DNA from: Gammaproteobacteria bacterium
GTDB taxonomy: Bacteria > Pseudomonadota > Gammaproteobacteria > Burkholderiales > Rhodocyclaceae
Assembly (NCBI GenBank): GCA_018819515.1
Contig: JAHJPX010000006.1
Location: 248,001 to 312,000, forward strand
Length of the DNA stretch: 64,000 nucleotides
Reading direction: 5' to 3'
Both the position numbers and the translations under genes were made by a program. Under the pieces are notes generated by a model. That model did not search any database, was not told where the DNA came from, and saw only the letters and a program-made list of their open reading frames with translations. Positions 37,329-46,334 of this stretch are shown here, piece after piece (position 1 is the first letter of the stretch; each line of letters opens with the position of its first letter).

Positions 37329-38843
37329 TCAGTCGGGCAGCGTGAAGAAGAAGCTGGCGCCTTTGTCTACCTCGGCCTCGGCCCAGGCGCGACCGCCGTG
37401 ACGTGCCAGGACGCGCTGGACGATCGCGAGTCCTACGCCGGTACCCTCGAACTCCCTTCCGTGCAGGCGCTGGAAAGCGCCGAACAACTTGTCGGCGAAG
37501 CGCATGTCGAAACCGGCACCATTGTCGCGCACCACGTAAACAGGCTCCCCGTCGCTGCCGACTCGATCGAACTGCACGCGCGGAGCCTTGACCCGACCGG
37601 TGTATTTCCACGCGTTGCTCAGGAGGTTGTCGAGCATGATGCGCAGAAGAGTAGGGTCCGCCTGGACCCGCATGCCGGGCGTCACTTGAAAATCGACCGG
37701 ATGGTTCGGGAATTGCTCGCGCATCTCGCTTGCGACGACTTCGGCCAAGTGGCTCATGTCGACGCTGGTGAGCTGCATGTCGAAGCGCGTCACACGGGAC
37801 AGTTTCAACATGTCGTCGATGAGTTCGCTCATCCGCTCGGCGCCGTCGCATATGCGCTGTACGTAGTTGTGGGCCAGGGCGTCGAGCGATTCGCCGTAGT
37901 CTTCGAGGAGCGCCTTGCCGAAGCCGTTGATTGCGCGCAAGGGCGCGCGCAGGTCGTGCGAGACGGAATAACTGAATGCCTCCAACTCCTTGTTGGAGGT
38001 TTCGAGCGCATGGGTCCGCCGCCGGATCCGCTCTTCGAGATCCTGATTGAAATCTCTCAGTTGTTCTTCGCGCAGACGCAAGGTCTTCATCAGTGCGCCG
38101 TAGCTGTCGCCGATCTCGCGTACTTCGCGCGGTCCGACCAGCGGTTCTGGGTCTGTCCAGTGGCCCGAACGCGTTTCGTGCATGGCGTCGGCCAGTGCTT
38201 CCAGCGGATGACTGAACCAGCGCAGCATCATCAGCGTTGCTATTACTACCAGCAGCGAGAAGCCAAGGGCGGTGAACAGGTTGCCGAAGAAGATGCTGCG
38301 GCGCGCCTTGAGCAGCGCCTCCTTGCTGAGCGCGAGTTGAACCTCGCCGAGGATTTCGTTGCCGGTGTTTCCGAGTAACGCGGCTTCCGGCAGCGCCGAA
38401 TCCATTGACGCGGGCGCGGCGGTTCGGACCAGACGGGAAAAGAGCCAGACATCATCCAGTTCGGCAGTCGCGGTCCCTTCGACCGGTGCGTCCGGGTACG
38501 GCCACACGCGGGTTTTCCCGTTGCTCCTGGCGTAGAGAACCTCGCCTTGTTTTTCGATGACCCGGACTTCCTTTACCAACGGATTTCCCATGAGCAAATT
38601 GGCGGTATCGGCGACGCTGGCACTGCTCATGTACAACAACGCCAGGTCGCTACGCTGGGCGAGGTTGGCTGTCATCTGTTCGCCGGCGCGGATGTGGTAC
38701 AAGGCCACCTCCTTGGTCGACAGTGCCGCCGTGACGAGCCCGATGGCCAGGGCGCCCAGCAATGTCAGCGGGATCGTGGCAATCGCGAGCCATGTCCGTA
38801 TTCCGCGGCGCCCGAGCAGGTTGGCCAGACGTTTCGCGGTCAT
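37329..38843 (-). CDS. Membrane histidine kinase with HAMP domain
   Basis: 504 residues. Membrane helices at about 17-41 and 185-207 enclose a periplasmic sensor of about 145 residues with no clear family. HAMP about 208-260 and a short coiled coil lead to HisKA with the phosphorylated His296 in 'YSVSHDLRAPLRAING', a form typical of phytochrome-type kinases whose partners are small Rcp1-like receivers. The catalytic domain has 'DNLLSNAWKYT', 'VRDNGAGFDM' and 'EGTGVGLAIVQRV'. No receiver is fused; the stand-alone receiver at 45754-46200 is the likely partner. Start overlaps the substrate-binding gene (ATGA). Confidence 0.93.
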   Translation of the reverse strand: MTAKRLANLLGRRGIRTWLAIATIPLTLLGALAIGLVTAALSTKEVALYHIRAGEQMTANLAQRSDLALLYMSSASVADTANLLMGNPLVKEVRVIEKQGEVLYARSNGKTRVWPYPDAPVEGTATAELDDVWLFSRLVRTAAPASMDSALPEAALLGNTGNEILGEVQLALSKEALLKARRSIFFGNLFTALGFSLLVVIATLMMLRWFSHPLEALADAMHETRSGHWTDPEPLVGPREVREIGDSYGALMKTLRLREEQLRDFNQDLEERIRRRTHALETSNKELEAFSYSVSHDLRAPLRAINGFGKALLEDYGESLDALAHNYVQRICDGAERMSELIDDMLKLSRVTRFDMQLTSVDMSHLAEVVASEMREQFPNHPVDFQVTPGMRVQADPTLLRIMLDNLLSNAWKYTGRVKAPRVQFDRVGSDGEPVYVVRDNGAGFDMRFADKLFGAFQRLHGREFEGTGVGLAIVQRVLARHGGRAWAEAEVDKGASFFFTLPD

Positions 38844-39772
38844 TGCGGCATCTCAGGAAAGACGCGATCGAACGCCTGCAACTGGGTGTCGTTCAGCACG
38901 ACCCCGAGATGGGAGGCAGTACGCGTGTTGAATGCCGATTTCAGGCCTTCGCTGGCTTCGGGGCCGTTCAGCGACGGTCTGGCTACCTGCCGTTTGGCCC
39001 GTTCCGCCAATTGTCGTCCCATGGCAGCGTAATCCGGGTAGAGCGCAAACAGCGCGCCCCTGGCCACGTCCATGGGGTTGTTGGAAAACAGCACCAGGTG
39101 CCGGTTCCAGGATTCGCGCAGCAGGATCGGCAGCAACTGGTTGAGCGGCACGACGGGATCTAGCGTGAGCCATATCGCGTCCTTGCCCGGCCGCGTCTGC
39201 TGCAGTATGCGGGCGAAAGCGGCGCTGGCCTGCTGGACGTCCTCGCTCGCGCTCGCAACCAGTTCCAGTCCGTGCTGGCGCGCCGCCGAACGAGCCGCGC
39301 CGATCAGCCAGCCCGTCGATTGGGGCTTGTAGACAACGAAGACACGCTCGACTTCGGGCCTGACCAGCCGGAGACGGCTGAACATCTGGGCCGGGCTGGA
39401 AGCCAGGCTGACTCCCGGCTGGTCGTTGTCGTTCAATGCGCTGGCGCCGTGAATCACTGGCATGGCGGCGGCCAGGGAGTCGGTCACGGCGGGCGACAGG
39501 TTGCCGAGGGCGATAGTTGCCTGACTATGGTTGGCGTCAGCCCAGGCCTTGATGTCGTCGGGCGTATCCCTCTCGGAGACCGACCGGCTCTGCAACCGCA
39601 CATCGCCCGCGAGGGCCATGCCGCCGACAATCGTCTGGTAGAGCCCGAGAACGGCGGCGCTGGATTCCGGATAGAGAACGCTGATGCGCGTTTCCGCGCG
39701 TGCTGCGCAGGCGAGCGACACCAGGCTGAGAGCCAGAACGGCGGATATGGCCAAGCGCCGGGCGTGAAACAT
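38840..39772 (-). CDS. Periplasmic ABC-type substrate-binding protein without transporter
   Basis: 310 residues from the ATG at 39772 with a clear signal peptide ('LAISAVLALSLVSLACAARA'). The mature part has two lobes of the periplasmic-binding fold, starting 'TRISVLYPESSAAVLGLYQT' and including 'RVFVVYKPQSTGWLIGAARS' and 'HLVLFSNNPMDVARGALFA', similar to the ABC_sub_bind (COG2984) type. No permease or ATPase gene lies in the 64-kb window, and the gene is locked between a TonB receptor (4 bp) and a histidine kinase (overlap). I infer that it reports a ligand to the kinase and does not feed a transporter. Confidence 0.82.
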   Translation of the reverse strand: MFHARRLAISAVLALSLVSLACAARAETRISVLYPESSAAVLGLYQTIVGGMALAGDVRLQSRSVSERDTPDDIKAWADANHSQATIALGNLSPAVTDSLAAAMPVIHGASALNDNDQPGVSLASSPAQMFSRLRLVRPEVERVFVVYKPQSTGWLIGAARSAARQHGLELVASASEDVQQASAAFARILQQTRPGKDAIWLTLDPVVPLNQLLPILLRESWNRHLVLFSNNPMDVARGALFALYPDYAAMGRQLAERAKRQVARPSLNGPEASEGLKSAFNTRTASHLGVVLNDTQLQAFDRVFPEMPQ

Positions 39773-39776
39773 GTCG

Positions 39777-41906
39777 CTACAAGCGGTAACGCAACTCAAG
39801 ATACACGCTGCGTCCTGGCAGGGGTAGATCGTAGGGGATGTTGACCGCGGCAGCACCGGAAGTCGGCTCGCGGGCATCGACGTCGAACAGGTTGCGTACC
39901 GAGAAGGCAAGCTCGTAGTTCTGGTGTCGCCGATCGGTGCGCAGCGTCAGGTCGGCGGTAGTGTAGTCAGCGATCTGCGGGCGCGTGTCGCCGGCCTGGC
40001 GCTTGCGGTCGGCCACATAGTTTACCTGGCCGGAGAGCAGCCAGCCCGGAACAAGGCGCCAGTCAGTGCGCAGATAGGCACGGTGGTGCGGCGCGAGACC
40101 GGCATCCTGATTGGTATTTTCGTCGATGGAGCGCTGATAGGCGTAGTTGCCGAGCAGCCGCAAGTCTGCGCTTGCGTCCCAAGTGAACTCGAGTTCCAGG
40201 CCGTTGCCGTGCTGGTTGCCGGCATTCTGTGTAGTACTTCCAGTCGTCGGATCGGCATTGGCAACAAAGCGGATCACGTCCTTCATCCGGTAACGGAACA
40301 GGTTGATGCCCGTCCTGAGCTTGGGTTGCACCTGCCAGGCGAAGGCCAGTTCCGTGGAGTCCATGGTTTCCGGCTTCAGATCGGGATTGCCAAGCGACAC
40401 CGGGTTGTTGAGGGTGTACAACTCGACGAAGCTGGGCGCCCGGAAGGCCCTGCCGAACATCAGCTTGGTCGTCAGGTTGTAGGCCGTGTCCCAGACGACA
40501 GCGAGGCGCGGATTGGTCGTGCCACCGAAGTCGGAATAGCGATCGTGACGCATGCCGGCGGTCAGGGTCCAGTCGGGCGCAAAGCCCCATTCGTCCTGGG
40601 CGTACGCGTAGTAGGAGCGACGCCGGTGCGGCGCCAGAAAAAGCAGCCCGTTGGCCTCGGTGGCTGTGACCATCGAACAATCGAGGTTGACACACATCGG
40701 CGTGGTGCCCACGAAGGTAAAGTTCTTGGTCTCCGTGGTCTTGTACAAGTCGTCCACGTTGTAGCCGGCGCCGACGCGCAGTTTGTGTTTGTCAAATCCG
40801 CCATAGAGTCCCGATACGTTCAGCCTTTCCTGCCGCTCCCAGTGCTGGGGTCGGCCGACCAGACCGACGGTGGAACCTGTACCGCCCGAGAGCGGTACCG
40901 GCAGCACCGAACCAGCCGGAAACAGGGTGATCTCACTGTTGGTCTCGGCAATGTCGTAATAGCTGGCTTGCGCCGTGACGGCCCAGTTCTGGCTGAACTT
41001 GGCGTCGTGCCAAGTCAGGTCGGCGTTGGCGTAGTGAGCGTTGCTCCTGGCTGCGGGGTCAAGCGCGTCGGCGACGCCCGTCCCGGCTTCCAGGCCTGGC
41101 CGTCCTATGTAGCCGGTGCGAAAACGCCACTTGTTATATGAGAGGTCCAGGCGAGCGTCGATCGAATCGGAACCGAGGTTCATCGGTCCGGGCGCGTGTG
41201 AGGCGTTAGTGCCATAGGCACTATCGAGAGCGCTCTGTGCATCGGCCTGGATGGTGCCGCCAAAGCCGTCGGTGTGACCCAGACGCAGGTAGGCGGCGAC
41301 ATCGACCTCGCCGAGTCGGCTGTCGTGCTGGATCCAGCCATCGTAGGTGTGGAAGGAGCCGGCGCGCAGCCCGGACTCGGTGCCGTCGATTTCGCTCGCG
41401 GTCTTGGTGACGATGTTGATAACCCCGGATACTGCTTCCGCACCGTGCAGCGCGGACCCCGGGCCTCGTATGACCTCGATGCGGGAAACGTGGTCGAGGG
41501 GGAAGCCGCCTATCTGCTGACCGCGATTGCCATAGAAGCCATTTGTCGTCGGAATGCCGTTAATCATAACCAGCACTTCCGGATTGAATTGCGTGGCGAT
41601 GCCGCGTATCGCATAAATAGGCTGCCACAGGAAACCATTGCGCGACACATGCAGGCCGGGCACCGATTCCAGGACCTCGCTGAGGCTGGTAGCGCCGGTG
41701 GCCTTGATGTCCTCGGCGGTGATCACGCTTGCGACGGCCGGCGCCTTGGATACCGGTTGTGGCGTGCCGGTGGCGAGGCTGACCAGTTGTTCGTCGCCAG
41801 ACAGCATCAGGAGCAAATCGTCGGCACTTGCAGCGAACGGTAGCACGCTGGCAGCGAGGAACAGGAAGGGCCGCAGGCGGCTACAACGGGAGCCGTAGTT
41901 CGACAT
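39777..41906 (-). CDS. TonB-dependent outer-membrane receptor (tandem copy 1)
   Basis: 709 residues from the ATG at 41906, with signal peptide 'FLFLAASVLPFAASA'. Plug domain from about 55 to 165 with 'VASVITAEDIKATGATSLSE', 'RIEVIRGPGSALHGAEAVSG' and 'GVINIVTKTA'; the barrel carries the family signature 'FGRAFRAPSFVELYTLNNP' and ends at the conserved C-terminal strand. There is no N-terminal STN signalling domain. By eye it is roughly 85% identical to the next gene upstream, differing mostly in the plug apex and loops. Its start lies inside the 3' end of that gene (26-bp overlap). The ligand is unknown; layout and motifs are closest to siderophore/vitamin receptors. Confidence 0.93.
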   Translation of the reverse strand: MSNYGSRCSRLRPFLFLAASVLPFAASADDLLLMLSGDEQLVSLATGTPQPVSKAPAVASVITAEDIKATGATSLSEVLESVPGLHVSRNGFLWQPIYAIRGIATQFNPEVLVMINGIPTTNGFYGNRGQQIGGFPLDHVSRIEVIRGPGSALHGAEAVSGVINIVTKTASEIDGTESGLRAGSFHTYDGWIQHDSRLGEVDVAAYLRLGHTDGFGGTIQADAQSALDSAYGTNASHAPGPMNLGSDSIDARLDLSYNKWRFRTGYIGRPGLEAGTGVADALDPAARSNAHYANADLTWHDAKFSQNWAVTAQASYYDIAETNSEITLFPAGSVLPVPLSGGTGSTVGLVGRPQHWERQERLNVSGLYGGFDKHKLRVGAGYNVDDLYKTTETKNFTFVGTTPMCVNLDCSMVTATEANGLLFLAPHRRRSYYAYAQDEWGFAPDWTLTAGMRHDRYSDFGGTTNPRLAVVWDTAYNLTTKLMFGRAFRAPSFVELYTLNNPVSLGNPDLKPETMDSTELAFAWQVQPKLRTGINLFRYRMKDVIRFVANADPTTGSTTQNAGNQHGNGLELEFTWDASADLRLLGNYAYQRSIDENTNQDAGLAPHHRAYLRTDWRLVPGWLLSGQVNYVADRKRQAGDTRPQIADYTTADLTLRTDRRHQNYELAFSVRNLFDVDAREPTSGAAAVNIPYDLPLPGRSVYLELRYRL

Positions 41907-44007
41907 AGAGGCTACGTCCCGGCAGGGGCAGGTCGTAGGGGATGTTGACCGCGGCCGCACCGGAGGTTGGCTCGCGGGCATCGACGTCGAAGAGGTTGCG
42001 TACCGATAATGCAAGCTCGAAGTCCTGGTACCGTCGATCGGTGCGCAAGGTCAGGTCCATGGTGGTGTAGTCGGCGATCTGCGGGCGTGTGTCGTCCGAC
42101 TGGCGTTTGCGGTCGGCCACATAGTTTACCTGGCCGGAGAGCGTCCAGCCGGGAACGAGGCGCCAGTCAGAGCGCAGATAGGCGTGGTGGTGTGGTGCGA
42201 GGCCGGCATCCTGGTTGGTGTTCTCGTCGATCGAGTGCTGATAGGCGTAGTTTCCGAGTAGCCTCAGGTTGGTGGTAGCGTCCCAGGTGAATTCCAGTTC
42301 AAAGCCATTGCCGTGCTGGTTGCCCGCGTTCTGGGCAGTATTACCCGTGGTGGGATCGGAATTTGCAACGAAGCGGATCACGTCCTGCATGCGGTAATGG
42401 AACAGGTTGAGGCCCGTCCTGAGGTTGGGCTGCGTTTGCCAGACAAAAGCGAGTTCGGTCGTGTCTATCGTTTCAGGTTTCAGGTCGGGATTGCCGAGCG
42501 ACACCGGGTTGTTGATGTTGTAGAACTCGACGAAGGTGGGTGCCCGGAAGGCCCGGCCGAACATCAGCTTGGTGGTCAGGTTGTAGGCCGTGTCCCAGAC
42601 AACGGCGACGCGCGGGTTGGTGGTGCCGCCGAAATCGGAATAGCGGTCGTGGCGCAAGCCGGCGGTCAGGGTCCAGTCGGGTGCGAACCCCCATTCGTCC
42701 TGGGCGTAGGCATAGTAGGAGTGACGCTTGTGCGGCGCCAGATAAAGCAGTCCGTTGGCTTCGGTGGCCGTGACCATCGAGCAGTCGAGGTTGATGCACA
42801 CCGGCACATTGCCAGCGAACGTGAAGTTCTTGGTTTCCGTGGTCTTGTACACATCGTCCACGTTGTAGCCGGCTCCGACGCGCAGCTTGTGTTTTTCAAA
42901 TCCGCCATAGAGTCCCGATAGGTTCAGTCGTTCCTGCCGTTCCCAATTCTGGGGTCGTCCGACCATGCCGATGGTAGAACCCGTACCGCCGGGAAGCGCG
43001 AATGGCAGCACAGATCCCGCCGGAAACAGGATGACGTCGCTGTTGGTCTCGGCGATGTCGTAATAGCTTGCCTGGATTGTGAGATCCCAATTCTGACTGA
43101 ATTTGGCGTCATGCCAGGTCAGGTCGGCGTTTGCGTAATGCGCGTCAGCTTTGGATATTGGGTCGAGCGCACCCGCGACGCCAGGGCCAAGCGCATGATT
43201 ATTGGGGCGACCGATGTAGCCGGCGCGAAAGCGCCACTTGTCGTACGACAGATCCAGCCGTGCGTCGATGGAGTCGTAACCGGTACTGATTGGCCCCGGT
43301 GCATTGGAAGCGTGGGTGCCGAACGCGCTATCAAGTGCAGTCTGGGCATCCGCTTCGATCGTGCGGCGGAAACCGTCGGTGTGGCCTAGTCGCAGGTAGG
43401 CGGCGACGTCAACCTCGCCAATGTGGCTGCCGTGCTGGACCCAGCCGTCGTAGGTCTCGAAGGAGCCGGCGCGCAGCCCGGACTCGGTGCCGTCGATCTC
43501 GTTGGCGGTCTTGGTGACGATATTGATGACGCCCGACACAGCCTCGGCACCGTGCAGCGCCGACCCCGGTCCCCGTATCACCTCGATGCGGGAAACATGG
43601 TCGATCGGGAAGCCAGCCATCAGGCGACCCCGGTCGCCATAGAGGCCAGTGGTCATGGGGATGCCGTTCAGCATCACCAGCACTTCAGGGTTCATTTGCG
43701 TGAGGATGCCGCGGATCGAATAGAGCGGCTTCCAAAGGAAGTCGCTACGGGAGACATGAAGCCCGGGCACGGTCTCAAGCACCTCGCTCAAGTCGGTGGC
43801 ACCGGTGGCTTTGATGTCGGCGGCGGTGATGACGGTCGCTACCGAGGGCGCCTTGGATACCAGTTGCGGTGTGCCGGTGGCGATGCTCACGAGTTGCTCG
43901 TCGCCTGAGAGCATCAGCAACAACGGCTCCTCGGCGCGGGTGGGCAGTGCCATTGCGCCGATGGTCAGTAGCAGCGGGTACAGCAGGTGGCGGGAAACGT
44001 CTTTCAT
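41881..44007 (-). CDS. TonB-dependent outer-membrane receptor (tandem copy 2)
   Basis: 708 residues from the ATG at 44007, preceded by AGGGAGGA. The frame stays open far upstream, but that part overlaps the GGDEF-EAL gene in another frame and is not real. Signal peptide 'LLYPLLLTIGAMALPTRA', then 'LLLMLSGDEQLVSIATGTPQ', plug with 'VATVITAADIKATGATDLSE' and 'GPGSALHGAEAVSGVINIVT', and barrel with 'FGRAFRAPTFVEFYNINNP'. It is a close tandem paralogue of the following gene. No tonB, exbB or exbD genes are in the window, so energy must come from elsewhere. Confidence 0.93.
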   Translation of the reverse strand: MKDVSRHLLYPLLLTIGAMALPTRAEEPLLLMLSGDEQLVSIATGTPQLVSKAPSVATVITAADIKATGATDLSEVLETVPGLHVSRSDFLWKPLYSIRGILTQMNPEVLVMLNGIPMTTGLYGDRGRLMAGFPIDHVSRIEVIRGPGSALHGAEAVSGVINIVTKTANEIDGTESGLRAGSFETYDGWVQHGSHIGEVDVAAYLRLGHTDGFRRTIEADAQTALDSAFGTHASNAPGPISTGYDSIDARLDLSYDKWRFRAGYIGRPNNHALGPGVAGALDPISKADAHYANADLTWHDAKFSQNWDLTIQASYYDIAETNSDVILFPAGSVLPFALPGGTGSTIGMVGRPQNWERQERLNLSGLYGGFEKHKLRVGAGYNVDDVYKTTETKNFTFAGNVPVCINLDCSMVTATEANGLLYLAPHKRHSYYAYAQDEWGFAPDWTLTAGLRHDRYSDFGGTTNPRVAVVWDTAYNLTTKLMFGRAFRAPTFVEFYNINNPVSLGNPDLKPETIDTTELAFVWQTQPNLRTGLNLFHYRMQDVIRFVANSDPTTGNTAQNAGNQHGNGFELEFTWDATTNLRLLGNYAYQHSIDENTNQDAGLAPHHHAYLRSDWRLVPGWTLSGQVNYVADRKRQSDDTRPQIADYTTMDLTLRTDRRYQDFELALSVRNLFDVDAREPTSGAAAVNIPYDLPLPGRSLYVELRLPL

Positions 44008-44029
44008 GATGACATCCTCCCTGGGTCCA

Positions 44030-45748
44030 TCATCGGGTGGCGTTTGCGACGGCCCGTCGTTCGAGCTCGGGTAGCGGTTCCGGCTTGCCGATGCCGTAGC
44101 CTTGTGCAAAGTCCACGCCGATCGTGCGCAGCACCTCGACAATCGCTGTGTCCTCGACGAATTCGGCGATGGTCTGCAAATTCGCGACGTGCGCCACTTT
44201 ATGGATGGCCTCGACGATCGCGCGATCCATGGGATCGGTTCCCAGGCTGCGGATGAAGCGGCCGTCGATCTTGATGAAATCGACTGGCAGCGACTTGAGA
44301 TAAGCAAACGAGCTGAGACCGCTGCCGAAGTCGTCCAGAGCGAAGCGGCAGCCGAGCTGGCGCAGGTCCTGCATGAAGTCGACGGCGACCGTGAAGTTGC
44401 CGATGGCCGCTGTTTCTGTGACCTCGAAACAGATGCTGCGCGGATCGACCCGGTGCTCGGCAATCCGGTCGCCGACGAACTTGCGCAGGCTGTCGTCGCC
44501 GATCGAGGCGCCGGAAAGGTTGATGGAGTGGAACTGTTCGCCCGGACTTCGATGTTCGCCGACGTACCGCAAGGCTTTGTCGACGACCCAGCGGTCGATG
44601 GCGCGCATGCGGTCGTAGCGCTCGGCCGCCGGCAAAAAGGCCCCCGGGAGGATGATGTTGCCGTCGTCATCCAGCATGCGCAACAGCAGTTCGTAGTGAT
44701 GAACATTGGCGCCGTTGCTGGTCAGGGAGCGTATCGGCTGGCGCCACAACCGGAAATGACCGCCGTCCAGGGCGTTGTCGATGCGTCCTACCCAATCCAT
44801 TTCGCCCCGCCGCCGGGTCAGCTCGACGTCGTCCTGCTCGTAGACCTGAATCGCGTCGCGGCCACGGTCCTTGGCCGCATAGCAGGCGATGTCGGCCGCG
44901 CTCAGGATGTCGTTGGCGCCGCCGCTGTTCCTGTCGATGCCGACGATGCCGATGCTGACGCCGACGGAAAACAGCTTGCCGTTCCAGAAGAAGCGGAAGT
45001 CATGTACCGCGAGGCGCAGGGTTTCGGCGATTTCGCGGGCGCGATCGAGCACGCAACTCTCGAGCAGAATACAGAACTCGTCGCCGCCCAGGCGCGCCAG
45101 CCGGTCGTTGGCGCGAACCGTCCGGCGCAGTACGTCGGCCAGTTGCTTGAGCATTTCATCTCCGGCCAGATGGCCGCAGGTATCGTTGACAACCTTGAAC
45201 TGGTCCAGATCCAGAAACAGCAGGCTGTGGTGGCCGTCCTGGCGCTGGGTCTTGTCGAGCACCGCGTCAAGGGCTTCGAGGAAGCTGGTTCGATTGTCCA
45301 ATCCCGTCAGCGGGTCGTGCAACGCGAGGTGCTTGATGGCGGCTTCAGCCCGGCGGCGAGCCCGCCGCGCGCCGGAATCGTCGAGTTCGCGCCGGATCGC
45401 GGGTCCGAGCCGGCGCAGGTTGTCCTTCATAATGTAATCTTTGGCGCCCATGCGCATCGCCGCGACGGCCACCTCTTCGCCGATGCTGCCGGAAACGATG
45501 ATGACGGGCAGGTCCGGATTGTGGTGGTGCACGATTTCGAAGGCCGCTCTGGAATCGAAACCGGGCATGTTGTGGTCGGTAACCACAATGTCCCAGGCGC
45601 GTTCGGTCAGGGCTGATTCGAGGGCCTTGGCGGAGTCGACGGTCCGATAGTCAACTTCAAACCCGCCGCGCTTGAGTTCGCGCAGGATGAGCAGCACATC
45701 ATCCTCGACATCTTCGACGAACAGCAGCTGGACCGGCATGTCCGGCAT
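44030..45748 (-). CDS. Response regulator with GGDEF and EAL domains
   Basis: About 572 residues from the ATG at 45748 (an in-frame TTG at 45757 overlaps the upstream stop and is an alternative; another ATG is at 45739). Receiver domain with phosphoacceptor Asp58 in 'VVTDHNMPG'; GGDEF domain with intact 'LGGDEF' (about 220-225) and an I-site RAND five residues earlier; EAL domain with 'YELLLRM' (ELL in place of EAL), 'SINLSGASI', 'CFEVTETAA', 'ALDDFGSGLSSFAYLKSLP' and 'FIKIDGRFI'. Both c-di-GMP synthesis and breakdown look possible; the balance would be set by phosphorylation. The stop is 22 bp before the first TonB receptor. Confidence 0.92.
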   Translation of the reverse strand: MPDMPVQLLFVEDVEDDVLLILRELKRGGFEVDYRTVDSAKALESALTERAWDIVVTDHNMPGFDSRAAFEIVHHHNPDLPVIIVSGSIGEEVAVAAMRMGAKDYIMKDNLRRLGPAIRRELDDSGARRARRRAEAAIKHLALHDPLTGLDNRTSFLEALDAVLDKTQRQDGHHSLLFLDLDQFKVVNDTCGHLAGDEMLKQLADVLRRTVRANDRLARLGGDEFCILLESCVLDRAREIAETLRLAVHDFRFFWNGKLFSVGVSIGIVGIDRNSGGANDILSAADIACYAAKDRGRDAIQVYEQDDVELTRRRGEMDWVGRIDNALDGGHFRLWRQPIRSLTSNGANVHHYELLLRMLDDDGNIILPGAFLPAAERYDRMRAIDRWVVDKALRYVGEHRSPGEQFHSINLSGASIGDDSLRKFVGDRIAEHRVDPRSICFEVTETAAIGNFTVAVDFMQDLRQLGCRFALDDFGSGLSSFAYLKSLPVDFIKIDGRFIRSLGTDPMDRAIVEAIHKVAHVANLQTIAEFVEDTAIVEVLRTIGVDFAQGYGIGKPEPLPELERRAVANATR

Positions 45749-45753
45749 GAGGG

Positions 45754-46200
45754 TCAAGACTTCAGCGTGTCGGAGGAGGCAGTTTTGTTCAGCACCAGCC
45801 AGTAGAGACCTAGCTGGCGGACCGCTTCGATGAACTGTTCGAAGTCGACAGGCTTGCGGATGTAACTGTTGCAGCCAAGGTCGTAACTGGTTTCGATGTC
45901 GATCGTTTCGTCGGATGTCGTGAGAATGACGGTGGGGATGCGGCGGGTACGTTCGTCGGTGCGGATGCGGCGCAAGACTTCCAGACCGTCGAGCTTCGGC
46001 AATTTCAGGTCGAGCAGGATGACTTCAGGTACGAGACGCTTTTCGCCGGCACGAGAGCCTTCAGCGAACAGGTAGTCGAGCGCCTCCACTCCGTCACGGG
46101 CGACAACGACCTCATTGGCGACGTTGTTTTTGCGCAGCGCCCGGAGCGCCAGGAACTCGTCGTCCGGATTGTCTTCTATCAACAGGATTGTCCCGCTCAC
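45754..46200 (-). CDS. Stand-alone Rcp1-like response regulator
   Basis: 148 residues, a single CheY-like receiver with acidic pocket 'IEDNPDDE', phosphoacceptor Asp64 in 'ILLDLKLPKLDG', Thr in 'ILTTSD' and Lys in 'YIRKPVDFEQF'. The insertion 'YLFAEGSRAGEKRLVP' before the phosphoacceptor strand is typical of Rcp1-type receivers that pair with phytochrome-like kinases. It starts at GTG 46200 with AGAGGT eight bases upstream. It is the first gene of the six-gene signalling operon; its stop overlaps the region of the next start. Confidence 0.93.
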   Translation of the reverse strand: MSGTILLIEDNPDDEFLALRALRKNNVANEVVVARDGVEALDYLFAEGSRAGEKRLVPEVILLDLKLPKLDGLEVLRRIRTDERTRRIPTVILTTSDETIDIETSYDLGCNSYIRKPVDFEQFIEAVRQLGLYWLVLNKTASSDTLKS

Positions 46201-46334
46201 CGCGTTACCTCTTTCGAATTGCCCGAAGGCACACGGCGATCGCCGCCAAGACTTGCATATTAGCGCGAAACAAGCCGCTATGGGTTTGGGCGAACAGGCT
46301 TTTCCTCGGCATTCCGTGGCCGGGATGTAGTACT

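Noticed and set aside
38840..39772. Substrate-binding protein as part of a complete ABC importer
   Set aside because: No permease or ATPase gene is present nearby; the flanking genes are a receptor and a kinase.
39777..44007. Tandem receptors as an assembly artefact
   Set aside because: The copies differ throughout at the DNA and protein level and have distinct flanks, so they are two real genes.
44008..44706. Extended N terminus of the second TonB receptor reaching to 44706
   Set aside because: It is the out-of-frame reading of the GGDEF-EAL gene; a signal peptide with a good ribosome-binding site begins at 44007.
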